A model generated the notes under the pieces. It saw nothing but the letters and a program-made list of their open reading frames with translations, did no database searches and was not told the DNA's origin. Below are positions 1 to 10,115 of a DNA stretch of 64,000 nucleotides, piece after piece (within the stretch, counting starts at the first letter, position 1; each line of letters starts with the position of its first letter). Both the position numbers and the translations under genes were made by a program. Origin of the DNA: Acinetobacter sp. ANC 4470 (lineage in GTDB: Bacteria; Pseudomonadota; Gammaproteobacteria; Pseudomonadales; Moraxellaceae); assembly GCF_002135335.1 (NCBI RefSeq), contig NZ_NEGC01000007.1:1-64000 (forward strand). The letters are read 5' to 3'.

Positions 1-284
1 CCAGTGATCATGTTTTTAACATAATCGGCGTGACCTGGGCAGTCTACGTGAGCGTAGTGACGAACTGCAGAATCGTATTCTACGTGTGAAGTATTAATGG
101 TAATACCACGTGCTTTTTCTTCTGGTGCAGAGTCAATTGCTGCGTAGTCTTTAGCTTCACCGCCGTAGGTTTTTGCACAAATTGTTGCAATCGCAGCAGT
201 TAAAGTTGTTTTACCATGGTCAACGTGACCAATTGTGCCCACGTTTACGTGTGGCTTATTACGTTCAAACTTAGCCTTAGCCAT
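1..284 (-). CDS. tuf: Elongation factor Tu, N-terminal part (runs off left edge)
   Basis: EF-Tu carries aminoacyl-tRNA to the ribosome as a GTP complex in the cytoplasm. Only about the first 94 residues are present. The protein begins [16 protein letters not shown] and shows the P-loop GHVDHGKTT, the switch I RGITI and the DCPGHADY G3 motif of translational GTPases. The start ATG at 284 has AAGGA about 8 bases upstream. It is the last visible gene of the str operon, about 90 bases after fusA. Many gammaproteobacteria have a second tuf elsewhere; that cannot be judged here. Identification is certain; the C-terminal domains II and III lie outside the window. Confidence 0.98.
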   Translation of the reverse strand, partial: MAKAKFERNKPHVNVGTIGHVDHGKTTLTAAIATICAKTYGGEAKDYAAIDSAPEEKARGITINTSHVEYDSAVRHYAHVDCPGHADYVKNMIT

Positions 285-305
285 GAGATCTTCCTTTTTA
301 AACTA

Positions 306-327
306 CTCATGGGGGTTAACCCATGAG
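306..327 (-). promoter_or_regulatory. Hairpin in the fusA-tuf spacer
   Basis: CTCATGGG and CCCATGAG are perfect 8-base arms around the loop GGTTAA, just upstream of the tuf ribosome binding site on the minus strand. No long T run follows, so it is a weak terminator at best. It may be an mRNA-stability or attenuation element between fusA and tuf; function is inferred only from position. Confidence 0.4.
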
Positions 328-376
328 CACTTGGTTTTTAACTATGAATTAGTTTGGGCTTATAGTAATCGAAAGA

Positions 377-2515
377 TTACTCGTCGTCACCTTTTTTACC
401 GCCAGTTTGGAACTTAGAAATGATGCCTTCAGCCACGTTACGTGGAGTTTCAGCATATTTAGCAAATTCCATAGAGTAGGTCGCACGACCTTGAGACATA
501 GAACGCATAGAAGTTGCGTAACCAAACATCTCAGCCAATGGAACTTCAGCTTTAATTGCTTTAGTACCACCAGGTAAATCTTCCATACCCTGAACCATAC
601 CACGACGACGGTTTAAGTCACCCATGATATCGCCCATGTAGTCTTCTGGAGTTTCTACTTCAACTTTCATGATCGGTTCAAGAAGGATAGGATCCGCTTT
701 CATGAAACCATCACGGAAAGCATAAGAACCTGCCATTTTGAACGATAATTCGTCAGAATCGACATCATGGTAAGAACCGTCGAATAATGTCGCTTTGATA
801 CCCACAACAGGGTAACCAGCCAATACACCATTCTTCATACGTTCTTGAATACCTTTATCAACTGCGCCGAAGAATTCTTTAGGTACAACACCACCTACAA
901 CTTCTTCAACGAATTGGTATTCTTTACCAGCTTCTTCGACATTCATAGGCTCTAAACGAACATATACATGACCAAATTTACCTTTACCACCTGTTTGACG
1001 TACGAATTTGCCTTCTTGCTCAACAGTCTTTTTGATTGTTTCGCGGTAAGCAACCATTGGTTTACCAATGTTCGCTTCAACACCAAATTCGCGTTTCATA
1101 CGATCAACAAGGATGTCAAGGTGAAGCTCACCCATACCAGCAATAATAGTCTGACCAGATTCTTCGTCTGTGCGAACACGGAACGATGGATCTTCTTTAG
1201 CCAAACGACCTAAAGCGATAGACATTTTTTCTTGGTCAGCTTTTGTCTTAGGCTCTACAGCTAAAGAAATTACTGGCTCTGGGAATTCCATACGCTCTAG
1301 AGTGATGATGTTTTTCTCATCACATAGTGTATCACCAGTAGTTACGTCTTTAAGACCTACACATGCAGCGATATCACCAGCGCGGATTTCTTCAACATCT
1401 TGACGATCGTTCGCGTGCATTTGCACGATACGGCCAATACGTTCACGCTTAGATTTAACTGGGTTATATACTGGGTCACCTTGTTTAAGCACACCAGAAT
1501 AAACACGTACGAAAGTTAAGTTACCTACGAATTTGTCATTCATAATTTTGAATGCAAGTGCAGAGAACGGCGCTTCGTCAGATGCTTCACGAATAGCTTT
1601 AGTTTCAGCTTTGTCGTCAAGAATACCTTCGATTGGCTTAACTTCAGTCGGTGATGGTAAGAATTCAATCACAGCATCCAACATACGTTGAACACCTTTG
1701 TTTTTGAATGCAGTACCACAAAGCATTGGTTGGATTAGACCAGCCAAAGTCTGTGCACGAATACCAGCAATGATGTCTTCTTTAGAAAGCTCACCTTCTT
1801 CTAGGTATTTATCCATCAACTCTTCATTAGCTTCAGCCGCAGCTTCAACCATGTTGGTACGCCATTCTTCAGCAGATGCTTGAAGATCAGCAGGAATATC
1901 ACCGTATTCGAATTCCATACCTTGAGATTTTTCATCCCAAATGATTGCTTTCATTTCGATCAGGTCAACAACACCCTGGAAATTTTCTTCAGCACCAATT
2001 GGAATTACTACAGGTACAGGATGAGCACCTAAACGTGTACGCATTTGTTCAACAACACGGAAGAAGTTTGCACCAGTACGGTCCATCTTGTTCACGAATG
2101 CTAAACGAGGCACTTTATATTTATTTGCTTGACGCCATACAGTTTCAGACTGAGGTTGAACACCACCTACAGCACAGTAAACCATGCACGCACCGTCAAG
2201 AACACGCATAGAACGCTCAACTTCAATTGTGAAGTCAACGTGTCCCGGGGTGTCAATTACGTTAATACGGTGTTCTGGGAATTGTTTACCCATACCAGAC
2301 CAGAAACAAGTTGTAGCAGCAGAAGTAATGGTAATACCACGTTCTTGCTCTTGTTCCATCCAGTCCATTGTTGCTGCACCATCATGTACTTCACCAATTT
2401 TGTGAGATACACCTGTGTAGAACAAAATACGTTCAGTAGTCGTGGTTTTACCAGCATCAATATGCGCTGAAATACCAATGTTACGGTAACGAGAAATTGG
2501 GGTTTGACGAGCCAT
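377..2515 (-). CDS. fusA: Elongation factor G
   Basis: EF-G is the GTPase that drives ribosomal translocation and, with RRF, ribosome recycling. The 712-residue product begins [20 protein letters not shown] and shows the P-loop AHIDAGKTT (about 17-25), [20 protein letters not shown] and NKMD GTPase motifs, then the full-length domains II-V. I chose the ATG at 2515: an in-frame ATG four codons earlier sits directly against the AGGA with no spacing, while 2515 has AGGA about 12 and AAGAAA about 4 bases upstream, and the resulting N-terminus matches the family. It lies between rpsG and tuf in the conserved str operon order. Nothing is truncated. Confidence 0.98.
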   Translation of the reverse strand: MARQTPISRYRNIGISAHIDAGKTTTTERILFYTGVSHKIGEVHDGAATMDWMEQEQERGITITSAATTCFWSGMGKQFPEHRINVIDTPGHVDFTIEVERSMRVLDGACMVYCAVGGVQPQSETVWRQANKYKVPRLAFVNKMDRTGANFFRVVEQMRTRLGAHPVPVVIPIGAEENFQGVVDLIEMKAIIWDEKSQGMEFEYGDIPADLQASAEEWRTNMVEAAAEANEELMDKYLEEGELSKEDIIAGIRAQTLAGLIQPMLCGTAFKNKGVQRMLDAVIEFLPSPTEVKPIEGILDDKAETKAIREASDEAPFSALAFKIMNDKFVGNLTFVRVYSGVLKQGDPVYNPVKSKRERIGRIVQMHANDRQDVEEIRAGDIAACVGLKDVTTGDTLCDEKNIITLERMEFPEPVISLAVEPKTKADQEKMSIALGRLAKEDPSFRVRTDEESGQTIIAGMGELHLDILVDRMKREFGVEANIGKPMVAYRETIKKTVEQEGKFVRQTGGKGKFGHVYVRLEPMNVEEAGKEYQFVEEVVGGVVPKEFFGAVDKGIQERMKNGVLAGYPVVGIKATLFDGSYHDVDSDELSFKMAGSYAFRDGFMKADPILLEPIMKVEVETPEDYMGDIMGDLNRRRGMVQGMEDLPGGTKAIKAEVPLAEMFGYATSMRSMSQGRATYSMEFAKYAETPRNVAEGIISKFQTGGKKGDDE

Positions 2516-2642
2516 GATTTCTTGCATTCCTAAATTTGTTGTTTAAAACAGGACGCTTTAAGCTGCATAGCAACTTAAAGCGTTTTGACGACAGTTCAAT
2601 AAAACTGATCTATCCTCACCCTGATTAAGGTCTTTAAACCTA

Positions 2643-3113
2643 TTAGAAACGGTAGTGAGAGAAGGCTTTGTTGGCTTCAGCCATACGATGCACATCTTCA
2701 CGTTTCTTAATCGCTGAACCTTTACCTTCAGCTGCATCAAGCAACTCACCAGCAAGACGTAAAGCCATTGTTTTTTCAGAACGCTTAGCAGCAGCTTCTA
2801 CTAACCAACGCATAGCTAGGGCAGTACGACGGGATGGGCGTACTTCCATAGGCACTTGATAAGTAGCACCACCAACACGGCGTGCTTTTACTTCGACCAT
2901 AGGACGAACTTTTTCAAGAGTAGTCTCGAAAAATTCAACTGGGTCTACTTTGCTTTTTTCTTGAACGCGATCTAAAGCACCGTAAACGATACTTTCAGCA
3001 ATAGATTTTTTACCATCTTGCATTACGTGGTTCATGAATTTAGCGATTGTTTGGCTGCCGAACTTAGGATCCGGAAGGATTTCACGGGCAGCGACTACGC
3101 GACGTCTTGGCAT
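2643..3113 (-). CDS. rpsG: 30S ribosomal protein S7
   Basis: S7 nucleates assembly of the 30S head by binding the 3' major domain of 16S rRNA and contacts the E-site tRNA. The product has 156 residues, the normal length, and begins [20 protein letters not shown]. The track start 17 codons earlier gives an extension (MYSCWINL...) absent from S7 proteins, so ATG 3113 is used. Second gene of the str operon, about 180 bases after rpsL and about 125 before fusA. In Escherichia coli S7 represses its own operon by binding the rpsL-rpsG spacer; I did not verify an equivalent structure here. Confidence 0.98.
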   Translation of the reverse strand: MPRRRVVAAREILPDPKFGSQTIAKFMNHVMQDGKKSIAESIVYGALDRVQEKSKVDPVEFFETTLEKVRPMVEVKARRVGGATYQVPMEVRPSRRTALAMRWLVEAAAKRSEKTMALRLAGELLDAAEGKGSAIKKREDVHRMAEANKAFSHYRF

Positions 3114-3290
3114 TTTAATACACCTATAAATATGACACTTCAGGTTTATCCAGCATGAGTACAAAGTGTCATGTACTGTTCGCTGGCCTTACTACACGTC
3201 GCTTGAATTTCACAAAATTAAATGCAGAAATCAGACAAGCGAGACGATAAAGGATTGCGGTTCTACGTTCTTAAAAATAATCTTAAAAGA

Positions 3291-3665
3291 TTATTTCTTA
3301 GGACGTTTAGTACCGTATTTAGAACGAGACTGGTTACGATCTTTAACACCAGCGCAGTCTAAAGAACCACGAACGGTATGGTAACGTACACCTGGTAAGT
3401 CTTTAACACGACCACCACGGATAAGAACAACACTGTGCTCTTGTAGGTTATGGCCTTCACCACCGATATAGCTAGAAACTTCAAAACCTGAAGTTAAGCG
3501 AACACGGCAAACTTTACGCATTGCTGAGTTAGGTTTTTTAGGTGTAGTTGTGTAAACACGTGTACAAACACCACGACGTTGTGGACAAGCCTTCAACGCA
3601 GGAACTTTTGATTTTTCAACCAAAGTCGTACGACCCTTACGGATCAACTGATTTGTTGTTGCCAT
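3291..3665 (-). CDS. rpsL: 30S ribosomal protein S12
   Basis: S12 is a decoding-centre protein controlling translational accuracy. The 124-residue product has the canonical sequence from [20 protein letters not shown] to the basic C-terminus GTKRPKK. Both lysines whose substitution gives streptomycin resistance (Lys43 in [10 protein letters not shown] and Lys88 in GRVKDLPG, counting Met1) are wild type. The aspartate methylated in many bacteria (Asp89) is present. It is the first gene of the str operon, preceded by a good promoter at 3726-3754. Confidence 0.99.
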   Translation of the reverse strand: MATTNQLIRKGRTTLVEKSKVPALKACPQRRGVCTRVYTTTPKKPNSAMRKVCRVRLTSGFEVSSYIGGEGHNLQEHSVVLIRGGRVKDLPGVRYHTVRGSLDCAGVKDRNQSRSKYGTKRPKK

Positions 3666-3725
3666 TTGGCAAATCTCCCGTTAATAAAAAGCCTCAAAAA
3701 AAATACTACTTTTCGAGGGCACGCA

Positions 3726-3754
3726 ATTGTAAGCGAAGATAGAAAAATGGTCAA
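3726..3754 (-). promoter_or_regulatory. str operon (rpsL) promoter
   Basis: On the minus strand TTGACC (-35, complement at 3749-3754) is followed after exactly 17 bases by TACAAT (-10, 3726-3731). The next bases, TGCGTGCCC, form a GC-rich discriminator of the kind seen in promoters under stringent (ppGpp/DksA) control. The -35 lies inside the right arm of the upstream ecsC-like gene's terminator hairpin. The start site is about 55 bases before rpsL. Confidence 0.75.
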
Positions 3755-3785
3755 TATTCGAGGTGATGTCAAATATTGACCATTT
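3743..3785 (-). terminator. Terminator of the EcsC-family gene, overlapping the rpsL promoter
   Basis: Perfect 14-base arms (3745-3758 and 3772-3785; AAATGGTCAATATT and its complement) enclose a 13-base loop. Reading the minus strand the second arm ends in TTTTT, giving an intrinsic terminator 50 bases after the EcsC-family stop codon. Confidence 0.7.
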
Positions 3786-3835
3786 CCTTGTATTTAGACC
3801 GTTTGAAAGCATTTACCAGACTTCATCTCGTGCTT

Positions 3836-5269
3836 TTATGATTTCTTTTTTGTAACTTTTTTCTTTACAGCAACAGGTTTATCATTTGCTTGAGGTTGAA
3901 TGAGAGCAGACTGATCAATGCCCTCTTCTACACTATTATCGTCCGCTGCATATTCATCCAAGTCAAATTCTTCTGCAGAGATTGCCGGTTTTTGAGGTTC
4001 TACATATTCGTGTTGCTCAAGCATTTGTGCAGCCAATTGCTCTAAACCTTGTTGAACTTTTTGACCTTTTTCAGTTTCATCTACTTTTAGAGCATCTGTT
4101 TTTTTCTGAATGGTTACTTTAGAAATGGTCTGATGGTTATCGAGCTTAATTTCCTGATCTAATTTAATTTCACTCGCAGCCATATCCACTTTAGAAAAAT
4201 GATCTAACAATTTTGGCGTTGCTTGCGCCAATAATTCTAATGATTTTTCGTAGGCTGCAATAGCCGACAATTCTACGCCCTGATGCTGCTGTAAATAACT
4301 TCGTGCATGTGAAAATATTTGTTGTGCTTTCTGATTCACATCTTCAACCAATTTCCAACTATATGCAGCACCAATGCCCGCACCTACCACGGGTGTCAAT
4401 TTACCCAGCAGTGAAACTTTAGGAATGTGACTTAACCAATCCCATTTCATTTCACCATTTTCATTCACCAACCATTTTTTCAGCGATTCAATATCATTAC
4501 TTGAACCCAGCATTTGTTGGAATTGGGAAATATCATGTGTTTGCAACATATTGGACAAAGCTTTTAGCGCCATCAATACACTTTGTTTCTCTGCAATCAT
4601 GCCTAAATCAATTTGTTTAAAAACAAACTGCACGATATCTTGTTCTGTCTCTTTATTCAGTTCAAAACCATAAGCGCGTCCGACTTGATAAATCATGCGT
4701 AACGACATCACCAAAGATAAAGGAACATCAATCGCTGAGCCTATTACCCCTGTCGCACCTGCTACAGCACCTTGCACCGATGCAATCCATTTATTTTGTT
4801 CTGCCAATGCTTGGCTAATTCGCTTGGAACGATCCACGTCTTGAGTCAGTTCTTCTAAATCTCGTGCGCCTGCTTGATCAAGCACAAAATCTACAGAGCT
4901 TAAATCCGAGCTAAATTGATTCAGATGATCAAAAAAATAGTCTGATAATTTATCTGAAAATTGTGGGGAAACAAAATTTGCAACACGATTCACTTTACTA
5001 TATTGACGACCCAATAATTGTTTAGAAACATTGGGCAAATACTCGCGCAGCATTTGTTGAGGATTATCGTATTTTGGCGATTCAAATGGACCCATATGAC
5101 GAGCACTCCCCTCAAACACCTGACCATTTTTTGAGGGTTGCATCGCCTTCGTCACACTGTCTGAAGCGACATGATTCAGTACACTCATTCCAGTTGCACT
5201 GATCTTTTTAGCCACTCCAAAGGCATTTGAGAAGAAACTATGCGAATGTTTATTATTGCTATCAGTCAT
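3836..5269 (-). CDS. EcsC family protein, function unknown
   Basis: The 477-residue product resembles the EcsC family, named for a Bacillus protein linked to the Ecs ABC transporter; the molecular role in proteobacteria is not established. The region around residues 145-200 (WIASVQGAVAGATGVIG then IDVPLSLVMSLRMIYQVGRAYG) and a second glycine-rich hydrophobic patch near residue 285-305 (LGKLTPVVGAGIGAAYSWKLVEDV) are typical. It has no signal peptide; the hydrophobic patches suggest membrane association. The C-terminal third is charged and low in complexity, ending in a lysine tail VKKKVTKKKS. It stands alone between fabB (divergent) and the str operon. The family call is from pattern recognition. 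Confidence 0.75.
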   Translation of the reverse strand: MTDSNNKHSHSFFSNAFGVAKKISATGMSVLNHVASDSVTKAMQPSKNGQVFEGSARHMGPFESPKYDNPQQMLREYLPNVSKQLLGRQYSKVNRVANFVSPQFSDKLSDYFFDHLNQFSSDLSSVDFVLDQAGARDLEELTQDVDRSKRISQALAEQNKWIASVQGAVAGATGVIGSAIDVPLSLVMSLRMIYQVGRAYGFELNKETEQDIVQFVFKQIDLGMIAEKQSVLMALKALSNMLQTHDISQFQQMLGSSNDIESLKKWLVNENGEMKWDWLSHIPKVSLLGKLTPVVGAGIGAAYSWKLVEDVNQKAQQIFSHARSYLQQHQGVELSAIAAYEKSLELLAQATPKLLDHFSKVDMAASEIKLDQEIKLDNHQTISKVTIQKKTDALKVDETEKGQKVQQGLEQLAAQMLEQHEYVEPQKPAISAEEFDLDEYAADDNSVEEGIDQSALIQPQANDKPVAVKKKVTKKKS

Positions 5270-5547
5270 TCTTTATCCTCATTTTCGATTCTTACAATTA
5301 TTGATAAATACTAGGTATAGTCTAAGTTTATCTCAATATTAATGTGTGTGTTTTAGTTAATTGCTTTGTGGGAATTTCACAAATACCCAGACAGGAAAAT
5401 AGGCATAATATTTGCCATAAGAATTCAAAAATCTTTCTGCTATTATGAATGTAATTGAAATACATGAGTAACGCGCTTGTTTTTGCTTGAGGCAAAAGAT
5501 TTATTTAGCTGCATTTGCTCAAACATTACCATATAAGGGATCTGTAA

Positions 5548-6777
5548 ATGAAACGTGTTGTAATCACTGGCATGGGGATTAACTCATGTATCGGTAATTC
5601 TTTAGAAGAAGTAACAAATTCTTTGCAAAATGGTATTTCTGGGACACGTTTTAACCCAACTTATGCTGAACTCAATCTTAAAAGCCACGTGAGTGCAGCA
5701 GCAGAACAACAGTTTGACAATATCGACCGTAAATTAAAACGCTTCATGGGTGTTTGTGCGATGTATGCCTATAACGCTGCAGTTGCAGCTGTAGAACATG
5801 CCGGTTTACAGGTCGACGATTTAGCTGGCAATCCTCGTTACGGAATCGCGGGTGGTTCTGGTGGTGGTTCAACAGCCTCTGTCATTGAAATGAAAGAACT
5901 GTTAGATACTAAAGGTGCACGTAAAGTCGGGCCATTCTTTGTACCGCGTAATATGTCTAACACCATTACTGCAAACGTGGGTGTAGCATTTAAGTTGCAA
6001 GGTGTAGCGCATTCGATTACCAGTGCTTGCGCAACTTCTGCTGATGCCATTGGCTATGCTTACAATCTAATTCAAATGGGCAAACAAGATTTAATGCTCG
6101 CTGGTGGTGGCGAAGAAGATCACTGGTCACAAAGCTTACTGTTTGATGCAATGGGCGCGCTTTGTTCTAAATACAATGACACACCAGAAAAAGCTTCTCG
6201 CCCTTATTCTGCTGACCGTGATGGTTTTGTGATTGCTGGTGGTGGTGGTTTTGTGGTGCTTGAATCACTTGAACATGCTCAAGCTCGTGGTGCAAATATC
6301 TTGGCTGAAGTCGTTGGCTATGCTGCCAATAGTGATGGTGCTGATATGGTTGCGCCAAGTGGTGAAGGTGCAACACGTTGTATCCTTATGGCATTAGAAG
6401 AAGCAAAACAACATGGTGTAGATACCATTGACTATGTAAATACCCATGGTACGTCTACCCCTGCAGGTGATATTACGGAACTTCAAGCCATGGGTCGTGC
6501 CTTTGGTGAAGGTCATGTACCACCACTCAGTTCAACTAAATCTATGACAGGTCATAGCTTAGGTGCTGCGGGTGTACAAGAAGCAATTTATTCTATCCTG
6601 ATGATGCAAAATGACTTTATTGCACCAAATATCAACGTCACTGAACTTGATGAAGGTACAAAAGGTTATGACATCGTACTTGAAAAACGTGACGCAAAAT
6701 TGAATACTGTCATGAGTAACAGTTTTGGCTTTGGCGGTGTAAACGCCTGCCTCATTTTCAAGAAATGGGATGCATAA
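5548..6777 (+). CDS. fabB: 3-oxoacyl-[acyl-carrier-protein] synthase I
   Basis: This condensing enzyme elongates acyl-ACP with malonyl-ACP and, in the FabA/FabB pathway, is needed for unsaturated fatty acids. The 409-residue protein is thiolase-fold throughout, with the nucleophile Cys161 in SACATSAD, the first His in NTHGTSTP and the second in TGHSLGAAG, and the glycine-rich SNSFGFGGVNA near the end. Residues such as MSNSFGFGG, MGALCSKYNDTPEKASR and VAPSGEGA match FabB rather than FabF. ATG 5548 has AAGGGA about 8 bases upstream. hemJ starts only 20 bases downstream, so the two probably share a transcript ending at the 7274 terminator. Confidence 0.95.
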   Translation: MKRVVITGMGINSCIGNSLEEVTNSLQNGISGTRFNPTYAELNLKSHVSAAAEQQFDNIDRKLKRFMGVCAMYAYNAAVAAVEHAGLQVDDLAGNPRYGIAGGSGGGSTASVIEMKELLDTKGARKVGPFFVPRNMSNTITANVGVAFKLQGVAHSITSACATSADAIGYAYNLIQMGKQDLMLAGGGEEDHWSQSLLFDAMGALCSKYNDTPEKASRPYSADRDGFVIAGGGGFVVLESLEHAQARGANILAEVVGYAANSDGADMVAPSGEGATRCILMALEEAKQHGVDTIDYVNTHGTSTPAGDITELQAMGRAFGEGHVPPLSSTKSMTGHSLGAAGVQEAIYSILMMQNDFIAPNINVTELDEGTKGYDIVLEKRDAKLNTVMSNSFGFGGVNACLIFKKWDA

Positions 6778-6796
6778 TCCCTAAATAGGATTATCG

Positions 6797-7249
6797 ATGG
6801 ATGCACCTTCCGATGCTTTTTTGTGGGTAAAAGCATTACATATTATTGCTGTGGTCTGCTGGTTCGCTGCTTTGTTCTACTTACCACGTTTATATGTTTA
6901 CCATGCCATGAGTGATGATGCTGTCAGCCATCAACGTTTCGAAGTCATGGAACGTAAGTTGTACCGCGGTATTATGTGGCCATCTATGATTGCCACACTC
7001 ATCACGGCGCACTTTTTGGTGGAATGGGGCGACGCAACGCGTCACTATCATGAAGCGTTATGGTTTTACCTCAAAGTTGGCTTGGTTGGACTGTTGGTAA
7101 TTTACCACTTTGTTTGTGGCTATTACCGTAAAAAATTGATTGGCAATGCGCATTACAAATCACATAAGTTCTGGCGTTTCTTTAATGAAATGCCAACCCT
7201 GATTTTATTTGCAGTGATCATTTTAGTGGTGGTTAAACCGCAGTTTTAA
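6797..7249 (+). CDS. hemJ: Protoporphyrinogen IX oxidase HemJ (CopD-like family)
   Basis: HemJ is the oxygen-independent membrane protoporphyrinogen oxidase used in haem synthesis by bacteria without HemG or HemY, Acinetobacter among them. The 150-residue product has about four membrane helices. Family features are the early His15 in KALHIIAVVCWFAALFYLP, the following arginine PRLYVYH, RGIMWPSM, and the W/K-bearing segment ALWFYLKVGLV. Its length is typical. It follows fabB by 20 bases with an AGGAT-type site upstream, so co-transcription is likely, followed by a strong terminator. Alternative: an uncharacterised CopD-family membrane protein, less likely. Confidence 0.88.
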   Translation: MDAPSDAFLWVKALHIIAVVCWFAALFYLPRLYVYHAMSDDAVSHQRFEVMERKLYRGIMWPSMIATLITAHFLVEWGDATRHYHEALWFYLKVGLVGLLVIYHFVCGYYRKKLIGNAHYKSHKFWRFFNEMPTLILFAVIILVVVKPQF

Positions 7250-7273
7250 TCCTGTTTAATCCTGAATATTTTT

Positions 7274-7302
7274 AAAAGCCTCGAATGATTCGGGGCTTTT
7301 TT
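7274..7302 (+). terminator. Intrinsic terminator after hemJ
   Basis: AAAAGCCTCGAA, loop TGA, TTCGGGGCTTTTTT: a GC-bearing stem with one wobble and a T run, 25 bases after the hemJ stop. Confidence 0.85.
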
Positions 7303-7379
7303 ATTATCTCTCGTTTTATCTTCAAACAGAAAAAATACCCTACTGCTGATTGTTTCCTTACAAAATCACAGGCAAATTT

Positions 7380-8495
7380 TTATCTACGTTCAGATTTAAT
7401 CAATGTTGTTCGAATTTTTAAACTCAATGGTGCTGAATAATATTTTTCAATTGCCCAACTCAGAATAAAAGTCGCGATAAAAAAGACGGGGAATAAAATT
7501 AATTTTTCGGTTGGCAATGTTTCTTTTGGAAAATAGAAAACTTTCAACAATCCCAAAACAATTAAATGAAACAAATACATTTCATAACTGCGTTGCCCGA
7601 TCCAAACTAGAACTTTAGACATTTTCGATTGAGCTTCTGCTTGAGGATTTTGTGCAAAACAGAAAATTAATACTGCGGATAACAGTGCAAAAATACTGAT
7701 TCCCCAAGTGCTCACCTCTTTAATGGCTGCATATAAATAAAGACCAATCATCAGTAACCCAATAAAAAGAATGAGAGACTTGTTAATTTTTCCATTCAAT
7801 TGAAATTTCTGTGCAATCAACGCGGTTAAACAGCCTATTGCGATCCCATCAAAACTGGAAAAATAATGATACAGATATGCCCCACTTTGCTCACCGAAAT
7901 GCAATGAACGGAAATATGCTGCATAACAAATCACAGCCAGTAAAAATAAAATAAAACCTTTACCACGCCCCAACATTAAACAAAGCATTGGAAAAACCAA
8001 ATAAAAAACTTCTTCTACCGATAATGACCACAGCACACCAAGTGCATAATTCACCCAGCCATATTTAATAATCAGGATATTCATCCAAAAGGTAAAAGCT
8101 GAGAAAACGGTTAGACCATAAGACACTTCAATATCATTCGGTGCTTGATTCAAAAATGGCTTTAAACCCAAACTCCCGAGCATGGTCACCATTGCTACCA
8201 ATAAAACCAAACATGGCATTATTCGAGCAATACGGCGAATGTAGAAGTCTTTGAGATTGATTTGAGCAAGTGAAGCACTGCGTTGTAATGTGTGCTGGGT
8301 AATTAAAAAACCTGAAATAACAAAGAACATGGTTACGCCATAATTACCATTGCGGGCAATTAAAGTACTCAAGCTTTCTCCAAAAAGATGTACGCCTAAA
8401 AATGTATCATGCAGTTTATAAGGAATATTAAAATGGTGGAGTAAAACTAAAAGTATGGAGATTCCACGTAGTACATCAATTTTATAATTTCGCAT
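7380..8495 (-). CDS. Acyltransferase 3 family membrane protein
   Basis: A 371-residue integral membrane acyltransferase of the OafA/NodX type (Acyltransferase_3), which O-acetylates surface polysaccharides, lipopolysaccharide or other envelope molecules. Visible marks: LRGISILLVLLHHF near the N-terminus with the family histidine, FFVISGFLIT, the arginine-rich IRRIARIMPCLVLL, GVLWSLSVEEVFYLVFP with a conserved W-S-E, and about ten hydrophobic segments. The longest frame begins with TTG at 8516; I prefer ATG 8495 because it has AAGA about 9 bases upstream and starts with the family-like MRNYKIDVLRGIS. Monocistronic by context. Substrate cannot be told; no glycan cluster is adjacent. Confidence 0.85.
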   Translation of the reverse strand: MRNYKIDVLRGISILLVLLHHFNIPYKLHDTFLGVHLFGESLSTLIARNGNYGVTMFFVISGFLITQHTLQRSASLAQINLKDFYIRRIARIMPCLVLLVAMVTMLGSLGLKPFLNQAPNDIEVSYGLTVFSAFTFWMNILIIKYGWVNYALGVLWSLSVEEVFYLVFPMLCLMLGRGKGFILFLLAVICYAAYFRSLHFGEQSGAYLYHYFSSFDGIAIGCLTALIAQKFQLNGKINKSLILFIGLLMIGLYLYAAIKEVSTWGISIFALLSAVLIFCFAQNPQAEAQSKMSKVLVWIGQRSYEMYLFHLIVLGLLKVFYFPKETLPTEKLILFPVFFIATFILSWAIEKYYSAPLSLKIRTTLIKSERR

Positions 8496-8600
8496 CCAAA
8501 CTGTTCTTATTTTCAAAGAGTTCTATTAAATAATAATGATCATATAATTGCATTTTATTTTTGATAAGAATGAAGAAGCATTATTTTATCGTTGCTAAAT

Positions 8601-8635
8601 AAAAAAGGGCTGGTGTCTCAACATCAGCCCTTTTT
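8601..8635 (-). terminator. Intrinsic terminator after cycA
   Basis: On the minus strand AAAAAGGGCTGATG, short loop, then the complementary arm and TTTTTT, about 20 bases after the cycA stop. The T/A runs on both sides make it potentially bidirectional. Confidence 0.85.
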
Positions 8636-8657
8636 AAAAGTTCAAATCAAATAGTCT

Positions 8658-10088
8658 TTAAAGCTTTTTGTTCAGCTTCTTCATTCTTGGTTTATACATG
8701 AGTCGGTAGGTCACAACCAAAATAATTAACCACAATGGGCTAATAATTAATGCTTTTAGCGTATCTGGCTCTAAGCTTAAGATCACTAGCGTAAACAATA
8801 GGAATGCCAAAACAATATAGGACATCCATATACCACCTGGCATTTTAAATGTTGATTTTGTATGTAGCTCTGGATTTAACTTTCTATAGCGTAAATAACA
8901 CACCATAATCAAGCTCCAAATACTAATAAACAAAATTACACACAGAGAACTGGCCAAGGTAAATGCTTCTATGGTGTTCGGAACAAAATACTGTAATGCC
9001 GCGCCACTCATAATAAAAGCGCAAGAAAAAATAAGGCCTTTCGCAGGAACCGCACGTGCAGAAAGTTCTGCTAATTTAGTTGGTGCTTGCCCTTCTTTGG
9101 CTAAACCAAATAACATACGACTGGTTGAAAACACACCGCTATTCATTGAAGATAACACTGAAGATAATACAACCAAGTTCATGATGATGGCTGAAGTTGG
9201 AATGCCTGCGTGCAAGAACAATGACACAAATGGGCTTTGATCTGCTGGAATTTCTATCCATGGCGTAACAGACATCACGATGAATAATGCGAGAACATAA
9301 AATAAGATAATTCGTGTTGGAATTGCATTGACCGCTTTCGGTAGATTCTTTTCAGGATCTTTTGTTTCAGCAGCCATCGTACCTATCAACTCGACACCAA
9401 CAAAGGCAAATAGTGCGATTTGGAAACCAGCCAAGAAACCATCCCCACCTTTAGGGAACATCCCGCCATGAGACCAGACATTACTAAAACTCGCGATTGA
9501 ACCACTTGGTGCTTGATAGTGACTGAACACCATAAACCCACCAATAAAAATCAAACCAATAATGGCTAAAATTTTAATCAGGGCAAACCAAAATTCAATT
9601 TCACCAAATAATTTGACTGTAAGTAGATTAATCCCTAAAACAAAGAGCACACAGCCTGCGCTAATCAGTGCCTGTCCCATTGGGGTGAAAGTCATGTCTG
9701 GAGGCAACCAAAAGCCTAAATAGTTAATAATAGCGGCTAAATCGGCAATACCGACTAAAATCCAGCCTAACCAATATGACCATCCAATATAGTAACCTGC
9801 CCCTGGCCCGATTAAATCATGAGCCATATCAATAAATGATTTATAGTGCAAATTTGATAGTAATATTTCACCTAATGCACGCATCAGGAAAAAGAACATC
9901 CCACCAATAATCATATAAATGATCAGAATTGAAGGTCCTGCTAGAGAAATGGTTTTCCCCGAACCCATAAAGAGTCCTGTTCCTATCGCTCCACCAATAG
10001 CAATAAGCTGTAAATGGCGGTTCGATAATTTTCGCTGCAGCTCATGGGGCGACGATTGTGCGTCTTCATGTTGGCTTGAAGTGGTCAT
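8658..10088 (-). CDS. cycA: D-alanine/D-serine/glycine permease (APC family)
   Basis: A proton-coupled amino-acid permease of the APC superfamily with 12 predicted membrane helices in 476 residues. The N-terminus carries the family signature IGGAIGTGLFMGSGKTI (about 31-47) and later MFFFLMRALGEILL and FVGVELIGTMAAETKDPEKNLPKA. The closest recognised member is CycA, which takes up D-alanine, D-serine and glycine. The assignment is supported by the upstream ridA-like, dadX and dadA genes on the same strand, which would process D-alanine. The start is preceded by AAAGGATATTTT. A structured 155-base leader separates it from the ridA-like gene. An L-amino-acid permease of the same subfamily cannot be fully excluded. 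Confidence 0.85.
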   Translation of the reverse strand: MTTSSQHEDAQSSPHELQRKLSNRHLQLIAIGGAIGTGLFMGSGKTISLAGPSILIIYMIIGGMFFFLMRALGEILLSNLHYKSFIDMAHDLIGPGAGYYIGWSYWLGWILVGIADLAAIINYLGFWLPPDMTFTPMGQALISAGCVLFVLGINLLTVKLFGEIEFWFALIKILAIIGLIFIGGFMVFSHYQAPSGSIASFSNVWSHGGMFPKGGDGFLAGFQIALFAFVGVELIGTMAAETKDPEKNLPKAVNAIPTRIILFYVLALFIVMSVTPWIEIPADQSPFVSLFLHAGIPTSAIIMNLVVLSSVLSSMNSGVFSTSRMLFGLAKEGQAPTKLAELSARAVPAKGLIFSCAFIMSGAALQYFVPNTIEAFTLASSLCVILFISIWSLIMVCYLRYRKLNPELHTKSTFKMPGGIWMSYIVLAFLLFTLVILSLEPDTLKALIISPLWLIILVVTYRLMYKPRMKKLNKKL

Positions 10089-10115
10089 AAAATATCCTTT
10101 TTAACATATCCCTCA

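Noticed and set aside
3291..3665. Possible streptomycin-resistance alleles in S12
   Set aside because: Both diagnostic lysines (43 and 88) are unchanged.
7380..8516. Acyltransferase as part of a capsule or O-antigen cluster
   Set aside because: No glycosyltransferase or polysaccharide export gene is adjacent; the gene stands alone.
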